Shown piece after piece: positions 1-6,833 of a DNA stretch of 14,591 nt (its first letter is position 1; every line of letters begins with the position of its first letter). The stretch is from assembly GCA_963798275.1 (NCBI GenBank), contig CAWCTB010000019.1, forward strand, positions 1-14,591, written 5' to 3'. The notes beneath the pieces are model-generated. The model had not been told where the DNA came from. It saw only the letters and a program-made list of their open reading frames with translations, and did not search any database. The DNA is from CAWCTB01 sp963798275 (GTDB lineage: Bacteria > Acidobacteriota > Terriglobia > Terriglobales > Acidobacteriaceae). The translations under genes and the position numbers were made by a program.

Positions 1-158
1 GATTTTGGGCAGAGCCTCACACCACAGGGTGCCCGAAGTCACTGGCGATTGGTTAGCCTCAGGGAGATAATTGTGGCCCTCAGGGCGTCCGGGTGTCTCT
101 CTTTTAGTGAGACCTGAGATGCCAATCAACTCGACTTCACGACAGAAAGGTTGCTTAC

Positions 159-769
159 ATGAAGTCAAAGGGCGTTTCCCCACTGCGAATTCTGTTTGTC
201 ATTGCAATCTGCTGCTCAACCGTTGCGATTGCCCGCGCCGATCAGAGTCTGAATATTGATCTGTCCGTTTCTTGCCAGGGAGCGGACCTATATGACTCGT
301 TTCTTAGACCCCGGGGGGGAATTCTACATCAGCCCATTCGGCGGACCTGAGTTCGGCCGGGTCGACTTCAGTCCGTTTGCTCCGGGGTGGTCGTTCTCAT
401 TCCAGTCTGCGCCTGCGACCTCTTGGCTATATCAGAATGTCGGATTTTTTTACTTTTACGAAGCGTATTTCGGGCACGGCGGGAGTTTCTCGATGACAGC
501 GCCGGGCAGTCTGACATTTACCGGTGTGGTGACCTCGGGATACGGACAGTGGACCTGCAGTGGCGGGGGCTGCGAGGCGTCTGTCGATGCTTTTTTCTTT
601 GGTCAGTGGAGCAACGGCCAGTATGCAAGCGGAGAAGGTGGCCTAGTCGAAAATCTTGACTTTTCCCCGTACGTCAACCTACACACAGCCATCACGCCCG
701 AACCAGCCCAGCATAGCCCTGTTTGGGTCCGGTATTCTCGGCATCGCTGAAGTGTTGAGGCGTAAAGTG
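159..769 (+). pseudogene. PEP-CTERM sorted secreted protein, split by two frameshifts
   Basis: The ATG at 159 follows a GAAAGG-like ribosome site and opens a typical signal peptide (Lys-rich start, hydrophobic core ending in ARA). Near 290-320 the coding sense moves one base forward, into the frame holding DPGGEFYIS and a Gly/Phe/Tyr/Ser-rich secreted body. At about 706-709 it moves forward again: the first frame reads TPEPA, and skipping one C in a CCC run gives SIALFGSGILGIAEVLRRKV, a textbook PEP-CTERM tail (PEP motif, hydrophobic helix, basic end). Proteins with this tail are exported and then processed by an exosortase; no exosortase lies in the window. Rebuilt length is about 200 residues. 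The body matches no family I can name. The end is uncertain because the last frame stays open beyond the RRKV. The shifts could be real decay or sequencing error. Confidence 0.7.
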
Positions 770-1171
770 AGCTCTAGGTGCGAGAGGGCGCTTACGCCGA
801 GACCCAGAGCAGTGAATCCAGTCCTTTCTGACCTGCATCTCAGGCAGCGTGCCCAACGTCCCGGGAGAGGAGGAGTTGCCGAAGGCGTGATTATGAAAAT
901 CGGGGGCTGGAGGACTCGGAGCGTTTTCCGACCGCTACCCCAATCGTGTCACAGTCGGACATCTCCGAGGCCGTGCGGGAAGCTGGAGTTTCAGCAGAGA
1001 TTCACAACGAGTCTCAAATGACGGCTACAGGCCGACTCAGTACCTTACTCGAAGCTCCCCCCGGTCAAAGCAGTCACCCAAAATAGAGTCCCTTTTTGCT
1101 TTTCCTTCAAAGTTTTCTCTTGCTTCTGGCCCTTCTTTGTATTCTGCTTTACGTTTCATCATGCGTGAATT
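770..1171. other. Gene-poor spacer between two broken genes
   Basis: I see no convincing gene here. One plus-strand frame is open from about 832 to the TAG at 1084-1086, and its last ~45 codons (from about 946) look protein-like (SDISEAVREAGVSAEIHNES), but no good start or ribosome site precedes it, so it may be a gene remnant or chance. Positions 1090-1160 form a strongly pyrimidine-rich stretch just ahead of the gene at 1172, unlike the surrounding GC-rich sequence. Confidence 0.5.
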
Positions 1172-2066
1172 ATGCGCCTCCCGCCACTAGTCCAAAAGAC
1201 ACTCGACACCCTACGTGACGACTTAAGCAAAATAGGTGAGCGCCTGATAAACGCCACACGCGAAACTCAACAGGCTAAAGACAAACAGCACGGCCCGCCG
1301 CCAGAAGTAAGGGCCATTCTGGACGCCCCACAAGGCATAGAGACTCGAAAAAGCGCCACCGATGCACAGCAGGAACATGATTACCAAAGTCGAACGCTCC
1401 TCGTGCAGTGGATTCTCTGTTTGGCTACCATCGGAGCCTTCGCCGCCGCTGCTATCTACGCTGACATAGCACACAGAACCTACCTTGAAATTCAGAGTCA
1501 AACCGCTTCGGTTAAGGAGGCGGCGGGGGCAGCCAAGAGCGCTGCTGAGACTGCCAGAACCACTCTCTTGATAACTCCCAACAATCCTTCAAGGTCGAAC
1601 AGAGGGCCTATGTAGCTACCACAAATGCCATAATGACCAACCCCGCATTGTGTCAGCCGCCCGGTCAAGCTCTTAGGGTGTGTGCGGACATTCATTGCGC
1701 GAATAGCGGGAGAACTCCAGCTATAGGCATACGGCTGCACCGCTATGCCACGTTTCACATGCAGAACAAACTATTAGGTGCATGAAAGTACCCGCCTACG
1801 AAGCTCCAGATGGAACTATGCTTGGCTCTGGCGTGGATCACTACGGAAGTGCTCCAACTGATCCGGTGGACGAGGCAACAGCCAAGAAGTTGGTTAACGC
1901 CCAGGTTCTTATATATATTTACGGCGTTATCCAATACTTCGACGTATTTGGGGACTATCACGAGACTGGGTTTTGCTACGAGCGCGTCCTCGACAGCAAC
2001 GCCTTTATTGGCTGCGAGTTTGGCAATTGGTTTGATAAGCGGCCAGAACAGCATTGCCGCAAATAG
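1172..2066 (+). pseudogene. Single-pass membrane protein with coiled coil, broken by two single-base deletions
   Basis: Three consecutive frames join into one protein of about 298 residues. The first (1172 to ~1570) has a charged N-terminus, a membrane helix at residues ~75-97 and an Ala/Glu-rich coiled-coil-like stretch (~98-130). Near 1570 the sense shifts back one base: restoring a G gives LLDNSQQSFKVEQRAYVA, which then reads to 1782. There TGA (1783-1785) overlaps ATG (1782) and the sense shifts back once more, continuing to the TAG-free end at 2066 with YIYGVIQYFDVFGDYHETGFCYERV and GCEFGNWFDKRPE. Helix, coiled coil, a QRAYV strand and a C-terminal domain ending in WFDKRPE are the layout of a widespread hypothetical family that I know from Acidobacteriota and Proteobacteria; its function is unknown. 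The start at 1172 has no clear ribosome site. Confidence 0.75.
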
Positions 2067-2116
2067 CCCTGTCACGGCGAGCACGAGGAAAGCACCATGT
2101 CGCCATCTAGGGTTGC

Positions 2117-2367
2117 TTATTTCCTTGCGACTGCATACCATGCAGCACAGGCGCTCGCAAAAGAAGCAAACGCCGAAATCAGCGCTAGCAACCATAGCCA
2201 TTGATCGCGTTTTGCCCTCTCGGCTTCGATCACACGCCGTTGTCTTCGTAATCCGGCGCGTATTCGTGGCGCCCAACTGAACTGGCGAAAATCGATTCAC
2301 CCTGAGTATCGACGCCAAGTTTGCGTGCCCGGTCTCGGAGTTCCTGCCCCGTCGGAAGTTCGGTCAT
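2117..2367 (-). pseudogene. Small (83-residue) single-pass membrane protein, one frameshift
   Basis: On the minus strand an ATG at 2367 begins MTELPTGQELRDRARKLGVD and runs as a 45-codon frame to a TGA at 2232-2230. Adding one A to the AA run at about 2245 carries the reading on as YERQRRVIEAERAKRDQW, then a hydrophobic helix (WLLALISAFASFASACAAW) and a TAA at 2119-2117. The rebuilt product is 83 residues: a polar N-terminal half, a basic helix, then one C-terminal membrane segment with a short basic tail. I recognise this shape (PTGxELRxxARxLGV start, RRxxEAxR, terminal helix) from small hypothetical proteins of Acidobacteriota; the function is unknown. It is convergent with the broken gene ending at 2066. 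Both halves are too short to stand out as ORFs, so it is easily missed. Confidence 0.65.
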
Positions 2368-2577
2368 GATGTGCGAAAGGTTAGACCTAATTCTGTCCGA
2401 TTTCAAACTGAGACGCTACCCTTATCCCCTTCCCCTTGATCTGCTCATCCTTCCCCACACGTCACCGCCGCGTCACGATGGCCTACCCGAGTTGTCATTT
2501 CCCTGTCCAGCTTGCAGTACCTATGGGAAGGAACACCCTCAGAGACAAACGTAGCGCCCATACCCTTGCTCTCAGAG
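2368..2577. other. Spacer with no supported gene
   Basis: No supported gene. A plus-strand frame is open from about 2441 to the TAG at 2665-2667 and reads plausibly (SLSSLQYLWEGTPSETNVAPIP), but it has no start or ribosome site and no recognisable homologue, so it is noted only as a possible remnant. A CCCTTAT/CCCCTT pyrimidine run sits at about 2419-2437. Confidence 0.4.
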
Positions 2578-2811
2578 TCATCCCCGAGTTTCGCAGTACC
2601 TACCAAGCCTTTGCTCAGCCCGGAGAAGTACCTTAAGCCCATGCAGAGAGAAAACGGCACTGCCTAGCACTTTGTGGCCAGACAAGAGAGGGCCGCGAGC
2701 CCCCCCACCCTTCGGATCGGGCAGCTCCATAGGCGTAGCCACCTGCGCCGAAAGCCTGATCGCCAACAACGCGAACCAAGCAAGGACAACGAGGCGACGA
2801 GCGACCTTCAC
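2578..2811 (-). pseudogene. Truncated secreted protein, fourth gene of the cytochrome operon
   Basis: A GTG at 2811 has a strong GGGAGGGA ribosome site and lies 28 bases after the cupredoxin stop, so it should be cotranscribed with the genes upstream. The first ~24 residues form a clear signal peptide (KVARR, hydrophobic core, SAQ cleavage site), followed by VATPMELPDPK. After about residue 34, next to a run of seven G at about 2698-2705, the reading turns into Gly/Arg-rich then Leu-rich sequence that does not look like protein, and no other frame picks up a convincing continuation. It therefore seems to be the 5' end of a longer gene cut off by a frameshift or a breakpoint. The exact function cannot be told from the remaining start. 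Confidence 0.5.
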
Positions 2812-2839
2812 AGTTCATCCCTCCCCGGCATAAGCAGGC

Positions 2840-3443
2840 TCACTTACCGAGCGTAAAATCTGCGTTGCCGGTGTCGGCCACATTCACCGGCCGGGTTTGC
2901 GGCTTGGTACCCTCGTGCCAGACCACGACGTTGTACTTCCCGTCGGGAACGTTGCCGATCTTGTAGTTTCCATTCGCGTCGGTCTCGGCAAAATATGGCG
3001 TTGGACTCACCACGATATATCCTGACATTTCGGGATGGACGTTGCACAGCAGCGGCACCACCCCGGGCTGGTCGAACTTGTAGCTCCGCTTCTCGCCAGT
3101 CGGCCAAGTGCCCAGATTGTGCCCAAACTTCTTGTTGCCGCCAATCGAAGGCCAGAACGCGTTGTGCTGCACGTTGTCGCTGTTCAGGAATTCTACGGTT
3201 GTGCCGGCCTGCACCACCAGGATGTGCGGGACAAACGCAAGGCCCTTCTGGTTCATCACCGGCTGTTTCGAAGGCGCGGGAAAGGTCTTGCCCGGAATGG
3301 CATCGACATACACCACCGACTCGCCTGCGCCGCCGGACACCTTGCCTGCAATCGTCCCGGCAACAGCCAGTGGACGACAAGGCCAGCAGGAGAAAAAGCG
3401 TCAGAACGTGAATCACGGAATTTCCCGGTGCAAAGTTGGTCAT
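2840..3443 (-). CDS. Periplasmic cupredoxin with C-terminal carboxypeptidase-regulatory-like domain (frameshift in signal peptide)
   Basis: Likely a type 1 copper electron carrier. Counting from the GTG at 3340, the ligands are His59 (VQHNAF), Cys99, His102 and Met105 (LCNVHPEM), a complete cupredoxin site. Residues ~112-166 form a small beta-sandwich of the carboxypeptidase-regulatory-like type (ETDANGNYKIGNVPDGKYNVVVWHEG). That GTG lacks a signal peptide. The better start is the ATG at 3443, which has GAGGAG 5 bases upstream and encodes a signal peptide (VIHVLTLFLLLALS). That frame must skip one base near 3371-3376 to join PLAVAGTIAGKV and the copper domain. So the gene as written has a +1 frameshift in its signal peptide; repaired length is 200 residues. 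It lies 12 bases after the porin stop, in an operon with two cytochromes, which suits a shuttle between them and the inner membrane. Confidence 0.8.
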
Positions 3444-3448
3444 TTCAT

Positions 3449-3454
3449 CTCCTC
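3449..3454 (-). promoter_or_regulatory. Ribosome binding site for the cupredoxin gene
   Basis: GAGGAG on the minus strand, 5 bases before the ATG at 3443. It decides the start: it places translation initiation at the signal-peptide frame rather than at the GTG at 3340, and so exposes the frameshift inside the signal peptide. Confidence 0.6.
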
Positions 3455-3455
3455 G

Positions 3456-5111
3456 CTAGTAAACGAATTCCAGTCCCAACACGGCTGTATTGGTGTGGAA
3501 GGGATTCAGAGCGACCGGCAAGCCGGTCAGGGGGTTACTTGCAATCACCACCGATTGCGATGGGCGGAACTGGTATTCGAACGACGCCTTGATGTTGGCG
3601 TGGAGGAGGAACTGCACCCCCGGGGTGAAGCGATTCCGCGTCGAACTGAAGGGCGCGTTGAAGGGCGCGCCGGTGAAGGATGGGCTTTGCAAACCGTTGA
3701 TGCGATCAGAGGTGGAGTTCACTCCGTCATACCGCATCAGCACCATCATCCACGGATAGGCGAGCCACTCGACGTCCACGAATCCGCCGCTGAAGGTGGC
3801 TGGAGTGCTGTGAACGAAGCCGGCGGGCACAGACTCGCTCAAGTTCTGCAGCGGGATCAGGGCCCCCGTGGAATCAATGGGCAGCAGGTTCATGTCGTGG
3901 CCGTACATGTAGAGGCCATTGATCTGTACGCAGCAGCGAAAGTTGAAGGTAAAGTTGCCGCCCACCCGATAGAAAGGCTCGCGGGCGGTGAGCAGCGCTG
4001 AGGTCCCTTCGCTGGTGGTGGTCAGCAACCGCTGCACCGACCGCCCATAAAAGTAGTAGGTACCCAGATTCAGGTAAGTGTGGTCGCGCGGGCCGGTTGG
4101 CCCTGCCGCCTGGATAGAGTTGCGGCTTTCCTTGTCCTTCTCGAGGTTGAAGCGGTATTGAAATTGGGCGTAGATATCCTTGAAATTGGCGTCGGAGGCA
4201 ACGCCCAACCCTCCGTTGTTACTGCCTGTTGCCGACGGATAGTAGGGACTACCGGGATTTCCATCCTGCCCGTTTCCGCTGGTGTTCTGGTTCACGAACG
4301 CAATGCTGTATTGGTAACCGCCGGTGTGCCGCCCTCCGCTCAGTTCCACGCCCTGCGCGGCGCTGTCCATGGTGAACTGGTTGTTGACGAATTGCTGCAG
4401 AGGAACCATCGCGTTCATCGCGCCTATGTTCGATTGCGTATAGATGTCGTAAGGGCTGATCCAGATGGAGCGGGCCTGGGTGAAGGGCAACTCGAGTTCG
4501 AACTGTCCGGCACGCAGGCTCAGGGCGTACTTCGGCAGCTTCAGAAAGCGGCCGATGTCTACGAACTTCAGGTAGCCGTCGCCCAACCCGCCGGCGCCGT
4601 TGGCTCCCGCGACACTGATGTCGTCGTCCACCCAGAAGGCGATGTCGCTGCCGAAATTGCCGGCGGTGAATATGCTGAACAGTCCGGTTTCGAAATCGGT
4701 TGTGGGCACGAAGGGCGGCAGTGTGCCCGCCGGGGTGAGGGCATTGAACCGGCTCCGGTTGGTGCTGGTGTACTGGAAGTAATTGTTCATGCGCAGACCG
4801 ATAGGGGGAATTCCAGGTATCGTCCCGGGCCAGATCGCCTTCGGCCAGAGTTCCTCGTTCGCCGGGGCGCCCAACATCACCGGAGGAATCTTCAACATCT
4901 GCTCATCGTCCTTGGGGAACTTGAATCCGGCATCCTTGAACGCCTTGCCGAAATCGTTCAACTGGGGAAAATCGATGTGGCAGGTACTGCAACTGGTGCC
5001 GTATTGGCGGGCAAAGGCTGGAATCGCCTGACCCGGTTTTGCAATGGCCAGCACCAGAGCGAGAGCAAGCAACGCGGTTGCGGGGACTTTGCTGAGCGAA
5101 TGTCGTCGCAT
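3456..5111 (-). CDS. Monoheme c-type cytochrome fused to an outer-membrane beta-barrel (Cyc2-like layout)
   Basis: A 551-residue protein with a signal peptide (cleaved near GQA), then one c-type heme motif CSTCH at residues 41-45 within IPAFARQYGTSCSTCHIDFPQLNDFGKAFKDAGF. The remaining ~450 residues have the alternating, Gly/Asn/Tyr-rich pattern of beta strands and loops, ending in LGLEFVY with a terminal aromatic residue, as expected of an outer-membrane barrel. A single heme ahead of a porin is the layout of Cyc2 iron oxidases, and the FARQ-Y-x-x-x-CxxCH-x-x-x-P-x-LN-x-FG context resembles what I recall of that group. Related fusions also occur in bacteria not known to oxidise iron, so the substrate is open. 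The ATG at 5111 has GAGG 9 bases upstream; a GTG at 5117 is only 3 bases from it. It begins 15 bases after the diheme cytochrome stop. Confidence 0.8.
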   Translation of the reverse strand: MRRHSLSKVPATALLALALVLAIAKPGQAIPAFARQYGTSCSTCHIDFPQLNDFGKAFKDAGFKFPKDDEQMLKIPPVMLGAPANEELWPKAIWPGTIPGIPPIGLRMNNYFQYTSTNRSRFNALTPAGTLPPFVPTTDFETGLFSIFTAGNFGSDIAFWVDDDISVAGANGAGGLGDGYLKFVDIGRFLKLPKYALSLRAGQFELELPFTQARSIWISPYDIYTQSNIGAMNAMVPLQQFVNNQFTMDSAAQGVELSGGRHTGGYQYSIAFVNQNTSGNGQDGNPGSPYYPSATGSNNGGLGVASDANFKDIYAQFQYRFNLEKDKESRNSIQAAGPTGPRDHTYLNLGTYYFYGRSVQRLLTTTSEGTSALLTAREPFYRVGGNFTFNFRCCVQINGLYMYGHDMNLLPIDSTGALIPLQNLSESVPAGFVHSTPATFSGGFVDVEWLAYPWMMVLMRYDGVNSTSDRINGLQSPSFTGAPFNAPFSSTRNRFTPGVQFLLHANIKASFEYQFRPSQSVVIASNPLTGLPVALNPFHTNTAVLGLEFVY

Positions 5112-5126
5112 CGACACATACCTCGT

Positions 5127-6335
5127 TTAGTTATGTTTTGCTTCCAGAACTTGCAGTACCTGCTGGGGCGCCCTGGCGGCCAAATACCGTGCTTCGCCTT
5201 GCGCGCCCAGCCGTTTGAACTCGTGGTAGGTAATAGCGAGCCCGCCCACAAGCAAGAGTCCGATAACCGAGGCCAGCGCACTCAGCCACAGGATCGACGG
5301 ATCATCGCCATTGCCGCTTGGCGGCGGCTGCACCGGGCCGCCACCTGTGGCCATCGTCGCCGCCATGACCTTCCGACCTGGCTGGCTGTCATCTGAAGGC
5401 GCGTCCCCCGGTTCCGCTACGGGCGGATACAGGGTGAGGTAGAGATAGACATCGCCGGCCTCTTCTTCGGTCAGGTAATCGAACACCGGCATCCTGCCGC
5501 GCTCGGGCAGCGCGGGGTCGCCCATGACGACGGGTGCGCCTTGCGTGACCTTACGAATCAACTGGGCTTGCGTTACTCGCGTCGTCAGAGCGCTGAGCGG
5601 CGGGATTGCACCTTGCATCAGTTGGATCGCGGTCGGATTCAGGCCCGTTGCGCTGTGGCAGATGTGACAGGTCGCCTTCACGATGTGTTCTCCCACCTGC
5701 AGTGGCGATTCGCGCAGCGCGACTTGCTGCTTCTCCGCGCCGGGAAGGTCGGCAAGCTGGTTCAGGTAAGCCACCAATGCCCGGATCTCGGTTTCGTTCA
5801 GTTGAGGGAAGGGCGGCATGTCTTTGCCACCGTGGTGCAGCCGCTGCAGCAGCGCGGCCTGGGCCTGTCGCGCCATTTCGTTCGCGTCGTGCCGGCTGAT
5901 GTCCATGCCTCGGCTCTTCATGCGCTCCATCAGCAGGCCCGCCGAAGTCGCCCGCACCGGGTTAATGACCGAGTTGATTTCGGGAGGGGCGCCGAGTCCA
6001 GCCTCGCCATGGCAGCCGCGGCAGTTCATGCGATAGAGGTCCGCGCCGTGCAGTGTCACCACCTGCGTTGCAAGGCCCGGACGTGCCGCGAGTGACGGGC
6101 CAGCCGGCGCTTCTCCCGGCATGGGCGCCGGCGGACCGAGTCGCCAGGTTTTGCCCATGCTGGTTTCCTGGAAGGGTCGCCGGAGGTGGCTGAGCCAGCT
6201 CTCGCCGCTGACTGGTGTCACAGGGATGACTTTCGTCCTAGGCACCTGGGCAAGTCCCGCCAGCGACAGCAGGGAAACGGTCACCAGCGCGATGGCCTGT
6301 CCAGCTTGTCGCGCAACTCGTATTGACTTACGCAT
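5127..6335 (-). CDS. Membrane-anchored diheme cytochrome c
   Basis: A 402-residue exported protein with an N-terminal signal peptide (residues ~1-30), two class I cytochrome c domains and a C-terminal membrane helix (~348-369) with a short basic cytoplasmic tail. Heme motifs are CRGCH (105-109) and CHICH (223-227). Likely sixth ligands are Met173 (KDMPPFP) and Met282 (GRMPVFD). A Pro/Gly-rich linker (~305-345) separates the hemes from the anchor. It should sit on the periplasmic face of the inner membrane and pass electrons between a soluble carrier and the quinone or oxidase side. GGAGGG lies 6 bases before the ATG. It is the first gene of the operon followed by the cytochrome-porin and the cupredoxin. 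No oxidase or quinol-oxidising subunit is nearby, so the direction of flow is not fixed by context. Confidence 0.85.
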   Translation of the reverse strand: MRKSIRVARQAGQAIALVTVSLLSLAGLAQVPRTKVIPVTPVSGESWLSHLRRPFQETSMGKTWRLGPPAPMPGEAPAGPSLAARPGLATQVVTLHGADLYRMNCRGCHGEAGLGAPPEINSVINPVRATSAGLLMERMKSRGMDISRHDANEMARQAQAALLQRLHHGGKDMPPFPQLNETEIRALVAYLNQLADLPGAEKQQVALRESPLQVGEHIVKATCHICHSATGLNPTAIQLMQGAIPPLSALTTRVTQAQLIRKVTQGAPVVMGDPALPERGRMPVFDYLTEEEAGDVYLYLTLYPPVAEPGDAPSDDSQPGRKVMAATMATGGGPVQPPPSGNGDDPSILWLSALASVIGLLLVGGLAITYHEFKRLGAQGEARYLAARAPQQVLQVLEAKHN

Positions 6336-6391
6336 GGCCGCCCTCCAGGGGAAACGTTTTTGCTTGTTGCACCCAGAGCGTACGTTGGCGG

Positions 6392-6408
6392 TTGACGCCG
6401 CTTGTCAA
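6392..6408. promoter_or_regulatory. TTGAC-N7-GTCAA dyad, possible operator or -35
   Basis: A perfect 5+5 dyad (17 bases overall) lying about 57 bases upstream of the first gene of the cytochrome operon. Its minus strand contains TTGACA, the consensus -35 hexamer, though the best -10 candidate downstream (TACGCT) is poorly spaced. It could be a regulator site overlapping the promoter. Confidence 0.25.
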
Positions 6409-6459
6409 GGAAGAGTCGGGCCGTGGTCAAAGAAATGTGAACATTTTGCTGGCGCTATT

Positions 6460-6489
6460 TTGGCTCTACGGCGCGCTCCCCAGTAGAAT
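6460..6489 (+). promoter_or_regulatory. Possible sigma-70 promoter for yggX
   Basis: TTGGCT (6460-6465) and TAGAAT (6484-6489) separated by 18 bases resemble -35 and -10 boxes; the -10 differs from consensus at one position. It would give a leader of about 60 bases before the yggX start. Confidence 0.35.
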
Positions 6490-6557
6490 CATGGGTTGGC
6501 AATCATGGCCGGCGGAAGAGGGCAACTCTACTCCGCCGCTGCGCGAAGGAGTTCGGA

Positions 6558-6830
6558 ATGGCACACATGGTGAAATGCGTGAAGTTCGGTCGCGAAATGG
6601 AGGGTCTCGACGAGCCCCCCTTCGATGGCGAACTTGGACAGCGCGTCTACAACAACATTTCCAAGCTGGCCTGGGAGCAGTGGCAAGAGCACATGAAGAT
6701 GCTGCTCAACGAGTATCGTCTGCAGCCCTGGAAGAAGGAACACCAGGAGTTCATCGTGCAGCAGATGGAAGCGTATTTCTTCGGCGAGGGCGCCGAAAAG
6801 CCCAAGGAGTACGTCCCGCCGAGTCAGTGA
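6558..6830 (+). CDS. yggX: Probable Fe(II)-trafficking / oxidative-damage protection protein (YggX family)
   Basis: A 90-residue protein that aligns along its length with the YggX family, usually about 90 residues. Shared features are the N-terminal cysteine at position 7 (VKCVKFGRE), EGLDEPPFDGELGQRVYNNISKLAWEQW and the conserved MLLNEYRL, with an acidic C-terminal region. In enteric bacteria the protein protects iron-sulfur enzymes from oxidative damage and is thought to handle labile Fe(II) in the cytoplasm. AAGGAG sits 7 bases before the ATG. It is transcribed divergently from the cytochrome operon and shares its promoter region, which hints at a common redox or iron cue but does not prove it. 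The downstream neighbour is convergent and separated by an inverted repeat. Confidence 0.93.
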   Translation: MAHMVKCVKFGREMEGLDEPPFDGELGQRVYNNISKLAWEQWQEHMKMLLNEYRLQPWKKEHQEFIVQQMEAYFFGEGAEKPKEYVPPSQ

Positions 6831-6833
6831 ATC

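Larger units (their letters stand above)
6336..6557. promoter_or_regulatory. Divergent promoter region between cytochrome operon and yggX
   Basis: This spacer must drive both the cytochrome operon (minus) and yggX (plus). It is more AT-rich in its middle than the flanking genes. It carries a TTGAC-N7-GTCAA dyad (6392-6408), whose minus-strand half also gives a perfect TTGACA (6408-6403), and an AAATG-TGAA-CATTT dyad (6433-6446). No well-placed -10 for the TTGACA is evident, so that promoter remains weakly supported. Confidence 0.4.

Noticed and set aside
102..120. Small GTCTC...GAGAC inverted repeat upstream of the PEP-CTERM gene
   Set aside because: Only 5 bp of stem with a 9-base loop; expected by chance at this length.
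832..1086. Plus-strand open frame in the first spacer
   Set aside because: Parts look protein-like but there is no start, ribosome site or recognisable family; kept only as a note on the spacer.
1755..2318. 187-codon minus-strand open frame
   Set aside because: It mixes antisense of the 298-residue protein with an out-of-frame reading of the small membrane protein; neither part fits a coherent protein.
2419..2437. CCCTTAT/CCCCTT run as a fourth heptamer array
   Set aside because: Spacing is 6-7 bases and there is no facing partner array, so it lacks the architecture of the other three sites.
3365..3380. Programmed +1 frameshift in the cupredoxin gene
   Set aside because: There is no stop codon in the zero frame at the shift point and no recognisable slippery or pausing signal, so mutation or sequencing error is more likely.
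2844..3443. 199-codon minus-strand frame read straight through from the signal peptide
   Set aside because: After the signal peptide it becomes Arg-rich non-protein-like sequence; the copper ligands lie in the neighbouring frame, so the true product changes frame.
4080..5396. 438-codon plus-strand open frame opposite the cytochrome-porin
   Set aside because: It is the antisense of a clear secreted cytochrome-porin and the end of the diheme cytochrome; its translation is low in recognisable structure and arises from GC-rich codon bias.
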